This document shows positions 7,944 through 15,753 of a stretch of DNA of 47,949 nucleotides, piece after piece (position 1 is the first letter of the stretch; each line of letters starts with the position of its first letter). Location: contig CAZRHH010000017.1 of assembly GCA_964599885.1 (NCBI GenBank), positions 1-47,949 of the forward strand, given 5' to 3'. Under the pieces are notes generated by a model. The model did no database searches. It was given only the letters and a program-made list of their open reading frames with translations, and was not told the origin of the DNA. The DNA is from CAZRHH01 sp964599885. Its GTDB lineage: Bacteria; Chloroflexota; Dehalococcoidia; DSTF01; JACRBR01. The position numbers were made by a program, and so were the translations under genes.

Positions 7944-9023
7944 CTACGCGAGCAGTTCGCGCAACACGTCGCGCACGACGTCGTCGGGCACGTCATCGCG
8001 GACGACCGGGCGGCCGAAGTCTTCGAGCAGCACCCAGCGCAGACGCTTGGCGTTGATCTTCTTGTCGAACGCTGTCCCGGCGAATACGGCATCAGCGTCG
8101 ATGCCCGCGAGCGCGACTGGTAGTTCGTATTGCGCGAAGATGCGCGCTTGCCGCTCGGCGATGGCTGGTGGCGTTACGCCGATACGCTCGCCGATCGCGG
8201 CGGCAGCCATCATGCCGACGCTGATCGCTTCGCCGTGCAGCACTCGCCCGTAACCGGTGACGGCTTCGATCGCGTGACCGATCGTGTGGCCATAGTTGAG
8301 GATCGCACGGCGTCCGCCTTCGCGTTCGTCGTCCGAGACGACCGACGCCTTGAGTACGGCGTTGCGGAGAACCAATTCCGTCATGAGTTCCGGCTCCACC
8401 GCGAGCAGGCGGTCGGCATCGCGCTCGAGCATGTCGAGCATCGGCGCGTCCATGATCAGCGCGTGCTTGATGATCTCGGCGAAGCCTTCGTGCAGCGAGC
8501 GCGGCGGCAGCGTAGGCAAGAGACTCGTGTCCTGAACGACGAGCCGCGGCGGGTGGAATGCGCCGATGAGGTTCTTTCCGCGCGGGTGATCTACGCCGAC
8601 TTTGCCGCCGATAGACGCGTCGACCATCGCGAGCAGCGACGTTGGCGCCTGCACGAACGGCACACCGCGGAGATACGTCGCCGCGACGAATCCGGCGAGG
8701 TCGCCGACGACGCCGCCGCCAAGCGCGACGATTGCCGAGCCGCGTTCCGCGCGGCAGTCGAGCAGCCAGTCGTAGATCCGTCGGGTCGTTTCGAGCGTCT
8801 TGCTGGCTTCGCCGGCGTGAAACGCGTGCAATTGTGCATCGAAGCCGGCCGCCGAGAGCGCCGCCAGGGCACGGTCTCCGTACAACGGTGCAACAGCGTC
8901 GTCGGTGAGCACGAACGCCGTGCCATTCAGGCCTGCGTCGCGCATTAGCGTGCCGAGATCGTCGAGCGCGCCCCAGCGGCAGTGGACGCCGTAGCGTCCC
9001 GACTTGGCCGCGACTTCGATCAC
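7944..9023 (-). CDS. aroB: 3-Dehydroquinate synthase
   Basis: The enzyme catalyses the second step of the shikimate pathway, converting DAHP to 3-dehydroquinate with NAD and a divalent metal. The 359 residues carry the GGGVVGDLAGFVAATYLRG NAD-binding block at about 103-121, the ASIGGKVGVDH block, the GFAEIIKHALI metal-ligand helix and NYGHTIGHAIE near residue 245. The gene starts at a GTG that overlaps the TGA of aroK by 4 bases, implying translational coupling. No aroC or aroE is visible in the window. Confidence 0.95.
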   Translation of the reverse strand: MIEVAAKSGRYGVHCRWGALDDLGTLMRDAGLNGTAFVLTDDAVAPLYGDRALAALSAAGFDAQLHAFHAGEASKTLETTRRIYDWLLDCRAERGSAIVALGGGVVGDLAGFVAATYLRGVPFVQAPTSLLAMVDASIGGKVGVDHPRGKNLIGAFHPPRLVVQDTSLLPTLPPRSLHEGFAEIIKHALIMDAPMLDMLERDADRLLAVEPELMTELVLRNAVLKASVVSDDEREGGRRAILNYGHTIGHAIEAVTGYGRVLHGEAISVGMMAAAAIGERIGVTPPAIAERQARIFAQYELPVALAGIDADAVFAGTAFDKKINAKRLRWVLLEDFGRPVVRDDVPDDVVRDVLRELLA

Positions 9024-9568
9024 GCCGCGCCGCTCGCGCCGACGGCGGCGTGTTCGCGGTACGCCTCAAGGATCTGGTGCGTGATCTGATCCGGCGTCAG
9101 GTCATCGGTCTGAATGATGAAGTCGGCTTCGGCGTAGAGCGCCTGGCGCGCCAGTTTAAGTTCGGTGATCCGCGTCAGCGGATCGCCGCCGGCGAGCAGC
9201 GGCCGCTCCGAGATGTGCGCCGACGACGTACGCAGACGCTCCGCGATGGTGTCCGGGCGCGCGTCGAGGCAGGCGATGAAGCCCTTAGCGCGCATCAGCG
9301 TGCGGTTGGCGTCCGCGAGCACTGTACCGCCGCCCGTGGCGACGACGACGCGCGACATTGCGGCTGCTTGTTCGACGGCCTCCGTTTCGAGTACGCGGAA
9401 CGCCGCTTCGCCGCCGGAGCGAAAGATGCCCGCGATGTTGTCGCCGGCAGCCGTCTCGATGAGAGTGTCGATATCAAGCGCCTGCCAGTCGAGCGCCGTC
9501 GCGAGGGGCCGCGCGATGCGAGACTTGCCAGTCGCCATGAAGCCTGTGAGCCAGATTTGATCTTTCAT
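9020..9568 (-). CDS. aroK: Shikimate kinase
   Basis: The kinase phosphorylates shikimate to shikimate 3-phosphate. The 182-residue protein starts at the ATG at 9568; the open frame continues upstream but without family similarity. The P-loop GFMATGKS is at residues 9-16. The shikimate-binding motif DIDTLIE, the FRVLE segment following GEAAF, and GGGTV all follow. A lid segment with an HISERPLL motif is present. The stop overlaps the aroB start (GTGA), making an aroK-aroB operon. Confidence 0.93.
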   Translation of the reverse strand: MKDQIWLTGFMATGKSRIARPLATALDWQALDIDTLIETAAGDNIAGIFRSGGEAAFRVLETEAVEQAAAMSRVVVATGGGTVLADANRTLMRAKGFIACLDARPDTIAERLRTSSAHISERPLLAGGDPLTRITELKLARQALYAEADFIIQTDDLTPDQITHQILEAYREHAAVGASGAA

Positions 9569-9675
9569 GTCTACAGGGTAGCGCGTTTGGCAAGCGTCGT
9601 TACAGCGCAGCTTGACCGGATCATTGACTCGTTTCCCACGGACAACATTTGGACGGGAGGGGCGTCCGGAAAAAC

Positions 9676-10461
9676 CTACGCAGAACGCGCAGCCCAGAGA
9701 TCCAGCCGGACATAATCGGCCGTGTACGGCGTCCCGTGGCGCCGCATTGTCTCGCCCACGATGGCGCGGAGGTACGGATCCTGGAGTTCGTCCGGGAGGC
9801 GGGCGACGTGGTCGCGCAGCATGATCGTGCGGAGGTACAGCACCGCATCGTCCTCGCGCTCGAACGGCACCGGCGCCTCGAAGAGGGTCGCGCGGACGTC
9901 GCGCCAGCCGTTGCGTTCGAGCGCGGCGGTGGCGGCTTCGGGCGTGCGGTACTTCTTGCTGTCTGTGAAGTCGCCGAGATGCCGCCCAAAGCGCTCGTCC
10001 TGCCGCACGACGGCGACCGCTTCGAGTACGTGCGCGTTGTTGCCGAAGCCGCCGCATTGCGCGCGTAGGCGCCCACCCGGCTTCGTGACCCCGTACAGCG
10101 TGCCGAAGAGGCCGTCGTCGTCCTGGATCCAGTGGAAGACGGCGTTCGAGAACACGCAGTCGACGGGTTCGGGCAGCGCGAAGTTCGTGAGGCTGGCGCG
10201 AATCGGTACGATGTTCCCGGCGCCGCGCTCAGCGACCTGTTTCGCCAGCGACGCGATCATTTCCTTTGACGCATCGACCGCGTAGATGCGGCCGTGCGGC
10301 AGCCGTTCCTGCAGGTCGAACGTCACGGAGCCGGAGCCGCAGCCGGCATCGAGCACGGTCTCGTCGCCGCGGAGGAGCAAATCGTCGATGACGCGCTGCG
10401 CCCAGCCGCGCATCGGCGTGCCGATTCGATCGTACGTCTCTGCATCCCAGTACGTCGTCAT
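9676..10461 (-). CDS. SAM-dependent class I methyltransferase
   Basis: The 261-residue protein has the class I Rossmann motif I VLDAGCGSGSVTF at about 36-48, an acidic residue after strand 2 (IYAVDAS), and a post-motif block PVDCVFSNAVFHWI. This matches trans-aconitate or malonyl-ACP methyltransferase-like small-molecule enzymes (methyltransf_11/25 type). The substrate is unknown. The ATG is at 10459-10461. It lies upstream of aroK on the same strand with a gap of about 107 bases, so co-transcription is possible but not shown. Confidence 0.8.
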   Translation of the reverse strand: MTTYWDAETYDRIGTPMRGWAQRVIDDLLLRGDETVLDAGCGSGSVTFDLQERLPHGRIYAVDASKEMIASLAKQVAERGAGNIVPIRASLTNFALPEPVDCVFSNAVFHWIQDDDGLFGTLYGVTKPGGRLRAQCGGFGNNAHVLEAVAVVRQDERFGRHLGDFTDSKKYRTPEAATAALERNGWRDVRATLFEAPVPFEREDDAVLYLRTIMLRDHVARLPDELQDPYLRAIVGETMRRHGTPYTADYVRLDLWAARSA

Positions 10462-10579
10462 GGACGTAGTGTTAACACGGCGAGCGTGCGGCGGGAAGAA
10501 GGGGCGCCGCTCTGCGTGGTTGCGCGCACCGGCCGGAACGGCCTAGCCTTATTTGAGCAAGGAACACAAGGAGTACGAC

Positions 10580-11044
10580 ATGACGATGCGCACGCTGAAC
10601 TGCCCGCGCGATGCAACCGCGCTTGAAATGGGGAAAGAGCAGGACATCGAAGTCGACCGCTGCCCGACATGCGAGGGCGCGTGGTACGACGATGAAGAAC
10701 TGGCGCTGCTCGAATCCACCGTCGCCGACGAGGACGACCGGCGCGGGATGATCCACTACGCGAAGCGGGAGAGCGAGCTGAAGTGTCCCGTCTGCAGCAA
10801 GCCGATGCGCGCCTTCAACTATCGGGCGCACAATCTTGAGCTTGATGCGTGCATAGAGGAGCATGGTTTCTGGCTCGATTCGGGCGAGTCGAAGCGTGTG
10901 CGCGACGTGATGCAGGAGCGCGTCGATGGTCTACAGCGCGGCGTGTCGGCGCAGGCCGCGTGGAACAAGGCAAAGGGCCAGGGTGGTGGCAAGGGCGGCG
11001 TGATGGACAATCTGCGCGGGCTGTTCCGGGGCGGCCGGCGCTAA
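10580..11044 (+). CDS. TFIIB-type zinc-ribbon protein
   Basis: The 154-residue protein starts at the ATG at 10580, which has AAGGAG 6 bases upstream. An upstream TTG at 10553 is less likely. Two zinc-ribbon units follow one another. The first has CPRD...CPTCEGAWYD. The second has CPVCSKPM, then a Cys within LDACIEEHGFWLD. The CxGxWxD style is that of the zf-TFIIB family of small bacterial proteins with unknown function. The C-terminal tail is Gly/Lys/Arg-rich and probably disordered. It stands alone in its transcription unit. Confidence 0.75.
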   Translation: MTMRTLNCPRDATALEMGKEQDIEVDRCPTCEGAWYDDEELALLESTVADEDDRRGMIHYAKRESELKCPVCSKPMRAFNYRAHNLELDACIEEHGFWLDSGESKRVRDVMQERVDGLQRGVSAQAAWNKAKGQGGGKGGVMDNLRGLFRGGRR

Positions 11045-11221
11045 TCGCCGCCTCTCTCCCACGGCTGGCCAATCCTGAGCGAATCTGGCGGATCGCGCCT
11101 GCCTCGTGCCCTGGCGCTTGTTATGCGGGCGTTCTTGACGCGTTGGTATTCATGATCGGCCCCCTGCGACCGATTGTTCGAGACAGAAGCATCTCGAAAT
11201 GAGTATCCCGGGAGGATTCGT

Positions 11222-11521
11222 ATGAAGATCAATCGCGCCGCTCGTTGGCTGGCTCTGACTGCCGTACTGTTCGCGGGTGTCGCAGGTTCATCGGCGGCCG
11301 CTGCGGCACCGAAGGGAGACACCGGCCACACGCCCGTGACGCTGTGCCACTGGGTCCCCGCGCACGGCGGCAGCTACATCGTGATCACTGTCGACGACGA
11401 CGGTTCGAGCGGCAACAAGAACCTTCGCGGCCACGCGCACCACGAGAACGACATCATCCCAGTCGGAGACGACGGTGTCTGCGACGCGGGCGGCGACGAT
11501 GGTGGTGGGGGCGAAGACTAG
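11222..11521 (+). CDS. Small secreted protein with a CH...GHxxHxxDIIP motif
   Basis: The 99-residue protein starts at the ATG at 11222, with GGGAGG 6 bases upstream. Residues 1-29 form a classical signal peptide with an Ala-rich end. The mature part contains VTLCHW, then a YIVITVDDDG strand, then RGHAHHENDIIP. This CH...VITVD...GHxxHxxDIIP pattern is a small recurring extracellular module in actinobacterial and other surface proteins. Its function is unknown; metal binding by the His cluster is inference. A Gly/Asp-rich tail ends the protein. A strong terminator follows within 30 bases. Confidence 0.7.
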   Translation: MKINRAARWLALTAVLFAGVAGSSAAAAAPKGDTGHTPVTLCHWVPAHGGSYIVITVDDDGSSGNKNLRGHAHHENDIIPVGDDGVCDAGGDDGGGGED

Positions 11522-11546
11522 CCGCAACTCGGCGCAGAACAGCAGC

Positions 11547-11580
11547 GTGGCCGCGCAGAAGCGCGGCCACATCTCTTTTC
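11547..11580 (+). terminator. Factor-independent terminator of the small secreted protein gene
   Basis: A perfect 10-bp stem GTGGCCGCGC/GCGCGGCCAC closes on an AGAA tetraloop and is followed by a T-rich tail (ATCTCTTTTC). It lies between the convergent ends of the small secreted protein and dioxygenase genes. Confidence 0.8.
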
Positions 11581-11603
11581 TGGTCATTCCGGCTAATCGC
11601 GCG

Positions 11604-12287
11604 TCAGCCGACGTCCACCACAAAGTCGAACGTGCCGGTCTGACCATCGGCGGCGTTCTCTACGTCCATCAGCAGCGCTTCGTCGAAGATGCTGTCGCTA
11701 GCGTTCGCTGCTTCTCCCGGAAAGTAGAGCTGCGTCGTCAGCACGGCCTGGTCCGGCGCTTGCACCTTCACGTGAATGTGGCGCGTGCGCCCCGGGTAGA
11801 GCGCCGGGACGATCGTTTCCAGCGTGTAGCGGCCGTCGTCATCGGCGAACTGGTGTCCGCGCAGTTTGTAGGCGGCGTTATCGTAGACGCCGGCGTCATC
11901 CGCCTGCCAGAAGTCGAGCAGCGCACCCGCCACCGGCTGGCAGGTCGTCGACAGCACGACGCCGGAGACGACCAGCGGCGTGCCCGTCACGCCCGCTTCT
12001 CGCAGCGACGTTCGTTCAGGCGAGTCGGGCGTGAAGAACGGGCCCTCGGTCTGTTCGGGCGTCTCGTCATCGTCATCCGTACACGACGGCGTCGGTGCGA
12101 GGGTCGTGGTCTGCGCCGTCGCCGCGGTTGTGGCGCCGGACGCCGGCTCGCCGGCTGTCGGCTGCGGCGACGCGCCGGCTTGTGGTTCGTCGTCGTCATC
12201 GCTGCACGCCGCGAGCGCCACAGCGGATGTGACGGATGTCGCGAGAAACTGGCGGCGTGTCAATCTGAGTCGTTGCAGCAGTCTCAT
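11604..12287 (-). CDS. Tat-exported intradiol ring-cleavage dioxygenase-like lipoprotein
   Basis: The 227-residue protein begins with a twin-arginine signal (RRQFL at 11-15) and a lipobox LAAC ending at Cys28, so it should be a lipid-anchored extracytoplasmic protein. An acidic, Thr/Ala/Pro-rich linker follows to about residue 78. The catalytic domain has TEGPFF, then the four iron ligands of the protocatechuate 3,4-dioxygenase beta type: Tyr135, Tyr164, His170 and His172 (YPGRTRHIH). It belongs to the intradiol dioxygenase fold with Fe(III). The natural substrate outside the cell is unknown, and no catechol pathway genes are nearby. Confidence 0.85.
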   Translation of the reverse strand: MRLLQRLRLTRRQFLATSVTSAVALAACSDDDDEPQAGASPQPTAGEPASGATTAATAQTTTLAPTPSCTDDDDETPEQTEGPFFTPDSPERTSLREAGVTGTPLVVSGVVLSTTCQPVAGALLDFWQADDAGVYDNAAYKLRGHQFADDDGRYTLETIVPALYPGRTRHIHVKVQAPDQAVLTTQLYFPGEAANASDSIFDEALLMDVENAADGQTGTFDFVVDVG

Positions 12288-12407
12288 CGCGATGACGCCT
12301 CCTTGCAGCGGTGTAGCGGTTCGATGATACCCCGACGGCGAGCGCTGCGTGTTGCGGTTGGGTTATGGCAGTACAATACGCATTGCCAGGCCAGCGGAGG
12401 CGCCTGC

Positions 12408-12905
12408 ATGGCTATGCTTGAATCGATACGCACGCTCGTCGGCTACAACGCTTGGGCGAACGCGCAGTTGCTCACGGCATGCACCGCAGTCACCCCAGAA
12501 CAGTTCACCGCGGCCGATGCCGGCGGAGAATCGCTGCGGGACTGCTTCGCGCACATCAGCGGTGCGGAGTGGAACTGGTTGCATCGCTGGAAGGAGCAGC
12601 CGCGCCCCGGTGGCGGCCCCCCAGAGCTGCCGACGCTTGCCGAAGTGCGCGACCGCTGGCGCGATGTGACGCGCCACATCGAAGCCTTCATGATGGAGCT
12701 CGATGACGCGGCGCTGGCACGCACGGTCGAGTACACGAACGACGCCGGCGAGCGCTGGGCGTATCCGCTCTCGCAGATGATGCTCCACGTCGTCAACCAT
12801 GGCACTCAGCACCGCAGCGAGGCGGCGGCGATGCTGACGCGCTACGGCTGTTCGCCGGGCGATCTCGACTTTCTGATCTACATCGATCAGGGCGAGATGC
12901 GGTAG
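12408..12905 (+). CDS. DinB-family (YfiT-like) four-helix protein
   Basis: The 165-residue protein starts at the ATG at 12408 with GGAGG 7 bases upstream. The DinB metal triad is recognisable: His in FAHISGAEW (about residue 49), and His in LHVVNHGTQHRSEA near residues 129-138, the usual H...HxxxH arrangement. The family comprises metal-binding four-helix-bundle enzymes, including thiol-dependent S-transferases. The exact reaction is unknown. Despite the name, nothing here links it to DNA damage. A heptad repeat begins directly after its stop. Confidence 0.85.
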   Translation: MAMLESIRTLVGYNAWANAQLLTACTAVTPEQFTAADAGGESLRDCFAHISGAEWNWLHRWKEQPRPGGGPPELPTLAEVRDRWRDVTRHIEAFMMELDDAALARTVEYTNDAGERWAYPLSQMMLHVVNHGTQHRSEAAAMLTRYGCSPGDLDFLIYIDQGEMR

Positions 12906-12938
12906 GGGAAGCGGGAAGCGGGAACTCGACCAGACACC
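12906..12938. repeat. Heptad repeats, families B and A adjacent
   Basis: Three units GGGAAGC, GGGAAGC and GGGAACT run from 12906 to 12926. A short family A stretch in inverse orientation (CCAGACACCA) follows. The array starts at the base after the DinB-family stop codon. Confidence 0.7.
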
Positions 12939-13032
12939 AGCCGTCGTGAACTGCACTGACACCCGAAACGCGCGAGGTATCCGTAGATCGCGAGTAGAGT
13001 AATTTGAACCCGCGCGTCGCTACACTTCGCTT

Positions 13033-13764
13033 ATGAAGACGCGCGGACGGCCACGCCATCCCGAGATTCTCACGCCGCGGCAGCAGGATGTGCTGGCGCT
13101 GTTGCGGCGCGGCCTGACGAACGAGGAGATTGCTGAGCAAATCGGCATCAGCGTGGACGGCGTGAAGTACCACGTCTCGGACATTCTGATGCGGCTGGAC
13201 GTGCCGAACCGGTACGAGGCGGCGCGGTGGCGGCCGGCTCCGGGATGGCATGCGCTGCTCGCGCCGTTCGCCGTTGTACGGAAGGCGCGCTGGGGCGTCG
13301 CGACGCAGGCGGCGGGTGCGCTCGTCGTCGTTGCTGTCGTCGCGGCAGTGGCGCTCTTCGGGTGGGCGGTGCTGGGCTCGGACGACGGCGACGACGAGTC
13401 GAGCGATCCGCTGACTCTCGCGGCGGGCGAGGTGGAGACGGGCAACGCTGAACTTGATGAGCTGATCGATCTGCTGGAGGCGCAGGATGTCGATGCGCTC
13501 CTGGAGCGCGTCGTCTACAAGGAGGGGCCTTGCGAGGTGCCGGGCACTCCGTTCCGAATCGGGCCACCGTGTCCGCTTGGTATCGAGGTTGGCACCGATG
13601 CACCCTCGTTCGCTGTTTCGACTTGCGAACGGAAGTCCTTACTGACAACGAAGGAGGAGGTTGAAGTAAGGTTCGAAGAGGCGTTTCGGAGCAGCGAGCG
13701 GTCGTCGGTGTACGCCGTCGCCGCGGATCGCTCTTCGTCGAGGATCGGGAACGGGATCCCCTGA
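13033..13764 (+). CDS. Membrane-anchored LuxR/GerE-type regulator (N-terminal part, frameshifted)
   Basis: Residues 10-65 are a GerE-type helix-turn-helix (LTPRQQDVLALLRRGLTNEE, then IAEQIGISVDGVKYHVSDIL). This is followed by one transmembrane segment at about 95-115 and an acidic extracytoplasmic region. The topology, with a cytoplasmic DNA-binding head, one membrane pass and an external C-terminal domain, is ToxR-like rather than typical for LuxR proteins. The last 12 or so residues of this frame are out of phase: from about base 13716 the adjacent frame (13803-14252) continues the protein. A one-base deletion near 13716-13735 explains this. It could be a sequencing error or a recent mutation. 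Confidence 0.75.
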   Translation: MKTRGRPRHPEILTPRQQDVLALLRRGLTNEEIAEQIGISVDGVKYHVSDILMRLDVPNRYEAARWRPAPGWHALLAPFAVVRKARWGVATQAAGALVVVAVVAAVALFGWAVLGSDDGDDESSDPLTLAAGEVETGNAELDELIDLLEAQDVDALLERVVYKEGPCEVPGTPFRIGPPCPLGIEVGTDAPSFAVSTCERKSLLTTKEEVEVRFEEAFRSSERSSVYAVAADRSSSRIGNGIP

Positions 13765-13802
13765 ACGCGATCGTACTCAACCCGACTGCCCAGCCCTCGC
13801 CG

Positions 13803-14252
13803 ATGGTACCGGCAACGATATGGTACGCCGATGACAACGGGCGCATCGCGCAATTGCGATTGAATTGTGAAAGCCACCCGATGATTGGCGCGGCACTGAG
13901 GACCGAGAATGCGTCACTCGGTCGCGACGGCTTCATTGTAGAGCCACGAGCTTCGTGCAAGACGGGCGCCGCGAGCATCACTCTGCGAATCACGTTTCCC
14001 GATTCGCAACACAGCTACACCATGGGCGGCGAGGAGGTCGACGCCTCGGGTCAGCCGACGGGCGGAATCGCAATCGTCAATGTGGTCAGGCGCGAGTTCC
14101 AGCACACGTTCTCGATGACCCCCCGGCCGGAGCTGGAGTGGCGCGATGGCCTGACCAGCGCGCGCGACCTTGGCGAAGGGATGACGATCCGCGTGCAAGG
14201 CAAACGGCGGGAAAACTGCGAGATCGACGCGCAGGTTATCTCGCGCCGTTGA
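13803..14252 (+). pseudogene. Out-of-frame C-terminal part of the LuxR-type membrane regulator
   Basis: The frame is open upstream of the ATG at 13803, back to about 13713. Reading it from there gives SLFVEDRERDPLNAIVLNP and then the 149 residues listed, with no start codon or ribosome-binding site of its own. The content is a beta-rich extracytoplasmic domain (alternating strands, IWYADDNGRIAQLRL). Joined to the upstream frame by one added base it makes a protein of about 406 residues. As it stands it is either a fragment of a broken gene or the result of one missing base. Confidence 0.6.
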
Positions 14253-14268
14253 CCCATCTACACGCCCG

Positions 14269-15549
14269 TTAGAACGTCACCGGCAGCTCCGCCACGCCGC
14301 GCAGCAGGATGTTGTCGCCGCGGGGCGGATCGGCGACGGCGAGGCGCATCTTCGGGAAACGCTGCACGAGCGCTAGCAGCGCGATCTGGCCTTCGAGCCG
14401 TGCGAGCGGCGCGCCGAGGCAGTAGTGCAAGCCGTGGCTGAATGACAGGTGATGCGCGTCTTCGCGCGTGATGTCGAGGCGGTCCGGATCGGCGAACTGT
14501 TCCGGGTCGCGGTTCGCGGCGCCGAGGACGAGCAGGAGTTCGCGGTCCGGTGCGAGCGAGCGTCCGTTGACTTCAACGGCTTCGGTGCAGTGCCGGGACG
14601 TGAATTGCACGGGACTGTCGTACCGCAGCAGCTCTTCGACGGCACGCCCGATCAGGGAGGGATCGTCTCGTAGCACGTCGATCTGGCGCGGGTTGCGGAG
14701 CAGAGCGAGCAGTCCGTTGCCGATGAGGTTCGTGGTCGTCTCGTTGCCGGCGACGAGCAGGAGGATGATGGTGCTGAACACTTCGTCGGTGGAGAGCTTG
14801 TCGCCCTGATCTTCGGCGGCGACGAGCGCGCTGACCAGATCCTCGCGCGGTTCACGGCGCCGCTCGGCCGCGATCGGCTCCAGGTAGGCGCGTAGCTCAC
14901 GGTTCGCCTGCATCGAGCGCTTCGCGTCTTCGACATTGCTGAAGCCCAGCGACCGGATCGCTTCGTTCGACCAGCGCTTGAAGCGCGCGCGATCTTCGAG
15001 CGGGATGCCGAGCATCTCCGCAATGACGGTGATCGGCAACGGATGCGCCAGATCGCCGATCACGTCCATGCGGCCAGCGCGTTCGGCGGCATCAAGCTGC
15101 TCTTCGACGATGCGCTCGATGCGCGGCCGCAGCATCTCGACCGTCCGCGGCGTGAACGCCTTGCTGACGAGCGATCGCAGCCGGGTATGGTCGGGCGGAT
15201 CCATGCGAAGCATGCTGCCGCGGTCCGCGGCTTCGTCCTTCGTGATGATGCCCTGCTTGATCGATTGCGCCATCTGCTTCCCGTACGAGGGCTGCTTGCG
15301 GTCGTCGGCGCTGAAGCGCTGGTCGCGGAGTACCGCGGCGCAGTCGTCGTAGCGGGTGAGGACATCGCCGCCGGTCAGCCGGCTGCGGTGTACCGGATCC
15401 TTCTCGCGCAGCTTCTTGTAGATCGGGTACGGATCGCTGTGGAACCGCGGATCGAGCGGGTTCATCGCGACGCCGGTCTGTACGCGCTCGACGGTGACGA
15501 GCGCGCGGATAGCGACCGACTGAACGACGTTGCGCAGCGCTTGCTTCAT
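14269..15549 (-). CDS. Cytochrome P450
   Basis: This 426-residue soluble bacterial P450 has the I-helix oxygen-binding motif AGNETT at 267-272, the ExxR motif EELLR at 305-309 and the haem loop FSHGLHYCLGAPLAR at about 370-384 with Cys377 as ligand. The early block DPPDHTRLRSLV is typical of class I bacterial P450s. The ATG at 15549 is supported by an AGGTG about 8 bases upstream. An alternative ATG at residue 29 would remove a short non-family extension. The substrate is unknown. No ferredoxin is adjacent; one lies at 29.5 kb. Confidence 0.93.
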   Translation of the reverse strand: MKQALRNVVQSVAIRALVTVERVQTGVAMNPLDPRFHSDPYPIYKKLREKDPVHRSRLTGGDVLTRYDDCAAVLRDQRFSADDRKQPSYGKQMAQSIKQGIITKDEAADRGSMLRMDPPDHTRLRSLVSKAFTPRTVEMLRPRIERIVEEQLDAAERAGRMDVIGDLAHPLPITVIAEMLGIPLEDRARFKRWSNEAIRSLGFSNVEDAKRSMQANRELRAYLEPIAAERRREPREDLVSALVAAEDQGDKLSTDEVFSTIILLLVAGNETTTNLIGNGLLALLRNPRQIDVLRDDPSLIGRAVEELLRYDSPVQFTSRHCTEAVEVNGRSLAPDRELLLVLGAANRDPEQFADPDRLDITREDAHHLSFSHGLHYCLGAPLARLEGQIALLALVQRFPKMRLAVADPPRGDNILLRGVAELPVTF

Positions 15550-15640
15550 GACTTCACCTCGCGTTCATGATCGAGGGATGGTGGCGTAGGGACAATAACG
15601 CGCGATCTGCGGAATTCGCAGGGCCGGCGACCGAAACAAA

Positions 15641-15660
15641 CCTCCCGCGTCAGCGGGAGG
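15641..15660 (-). promoter_or_regulatory. Strong hairpin in the P450 leader region
   Basis: A perfect 8-bp stem CCTCCCGC/GCGGGAGG has a 4-base loop. On the minus strand it is followed by a T-rich tail (TTTGTTTC), like a factor-independent terminator, but the only minus-strand gene is downstream (P450, 92 bases away). It may be an attenuator in the P450 leader, or a terminator for an unseen antisense transcript. Confidence 0.4.
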
Positions 15661-15673
15661 TTCCGCCTGATGC

Positions 15674-15700
15674 CACCAGACACCAAACACCAGACACCAG
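15674..15700 (-). repeat. Heptad repeat, family A, about 4 units, inverse orientation
   Basis: On the minus strand the units read TGGTGTC, TGGTGTT, TGGTGTC and a partial TGGTGG. The array lies between the divergent P450 and LOG-family genes. Confidence 0.75.
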
Positions 15701-15753
15701 CCGACGGGATGCGGATCCCGCGGGGCAACACGGATAGCTGATAGCCTACACGC

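Noticed and set aside
6797..8092. 431-codon frame on the minus strand across the alcohol dehydrogenase
   Set aside because: Antisense shadow of a clear MDR dehydrogenase; no protein-family features.
12408..12905. DinB-family gene considered part of the LexA regulon
   Set aside because: No LexA-type box was found in its upstream region; the name alone is not evidence.
12906..12938. Repeat arrays considered as CRISPR
   Set aside because: Units are 7 bases, directly joined, with no spacers and no cas genes.
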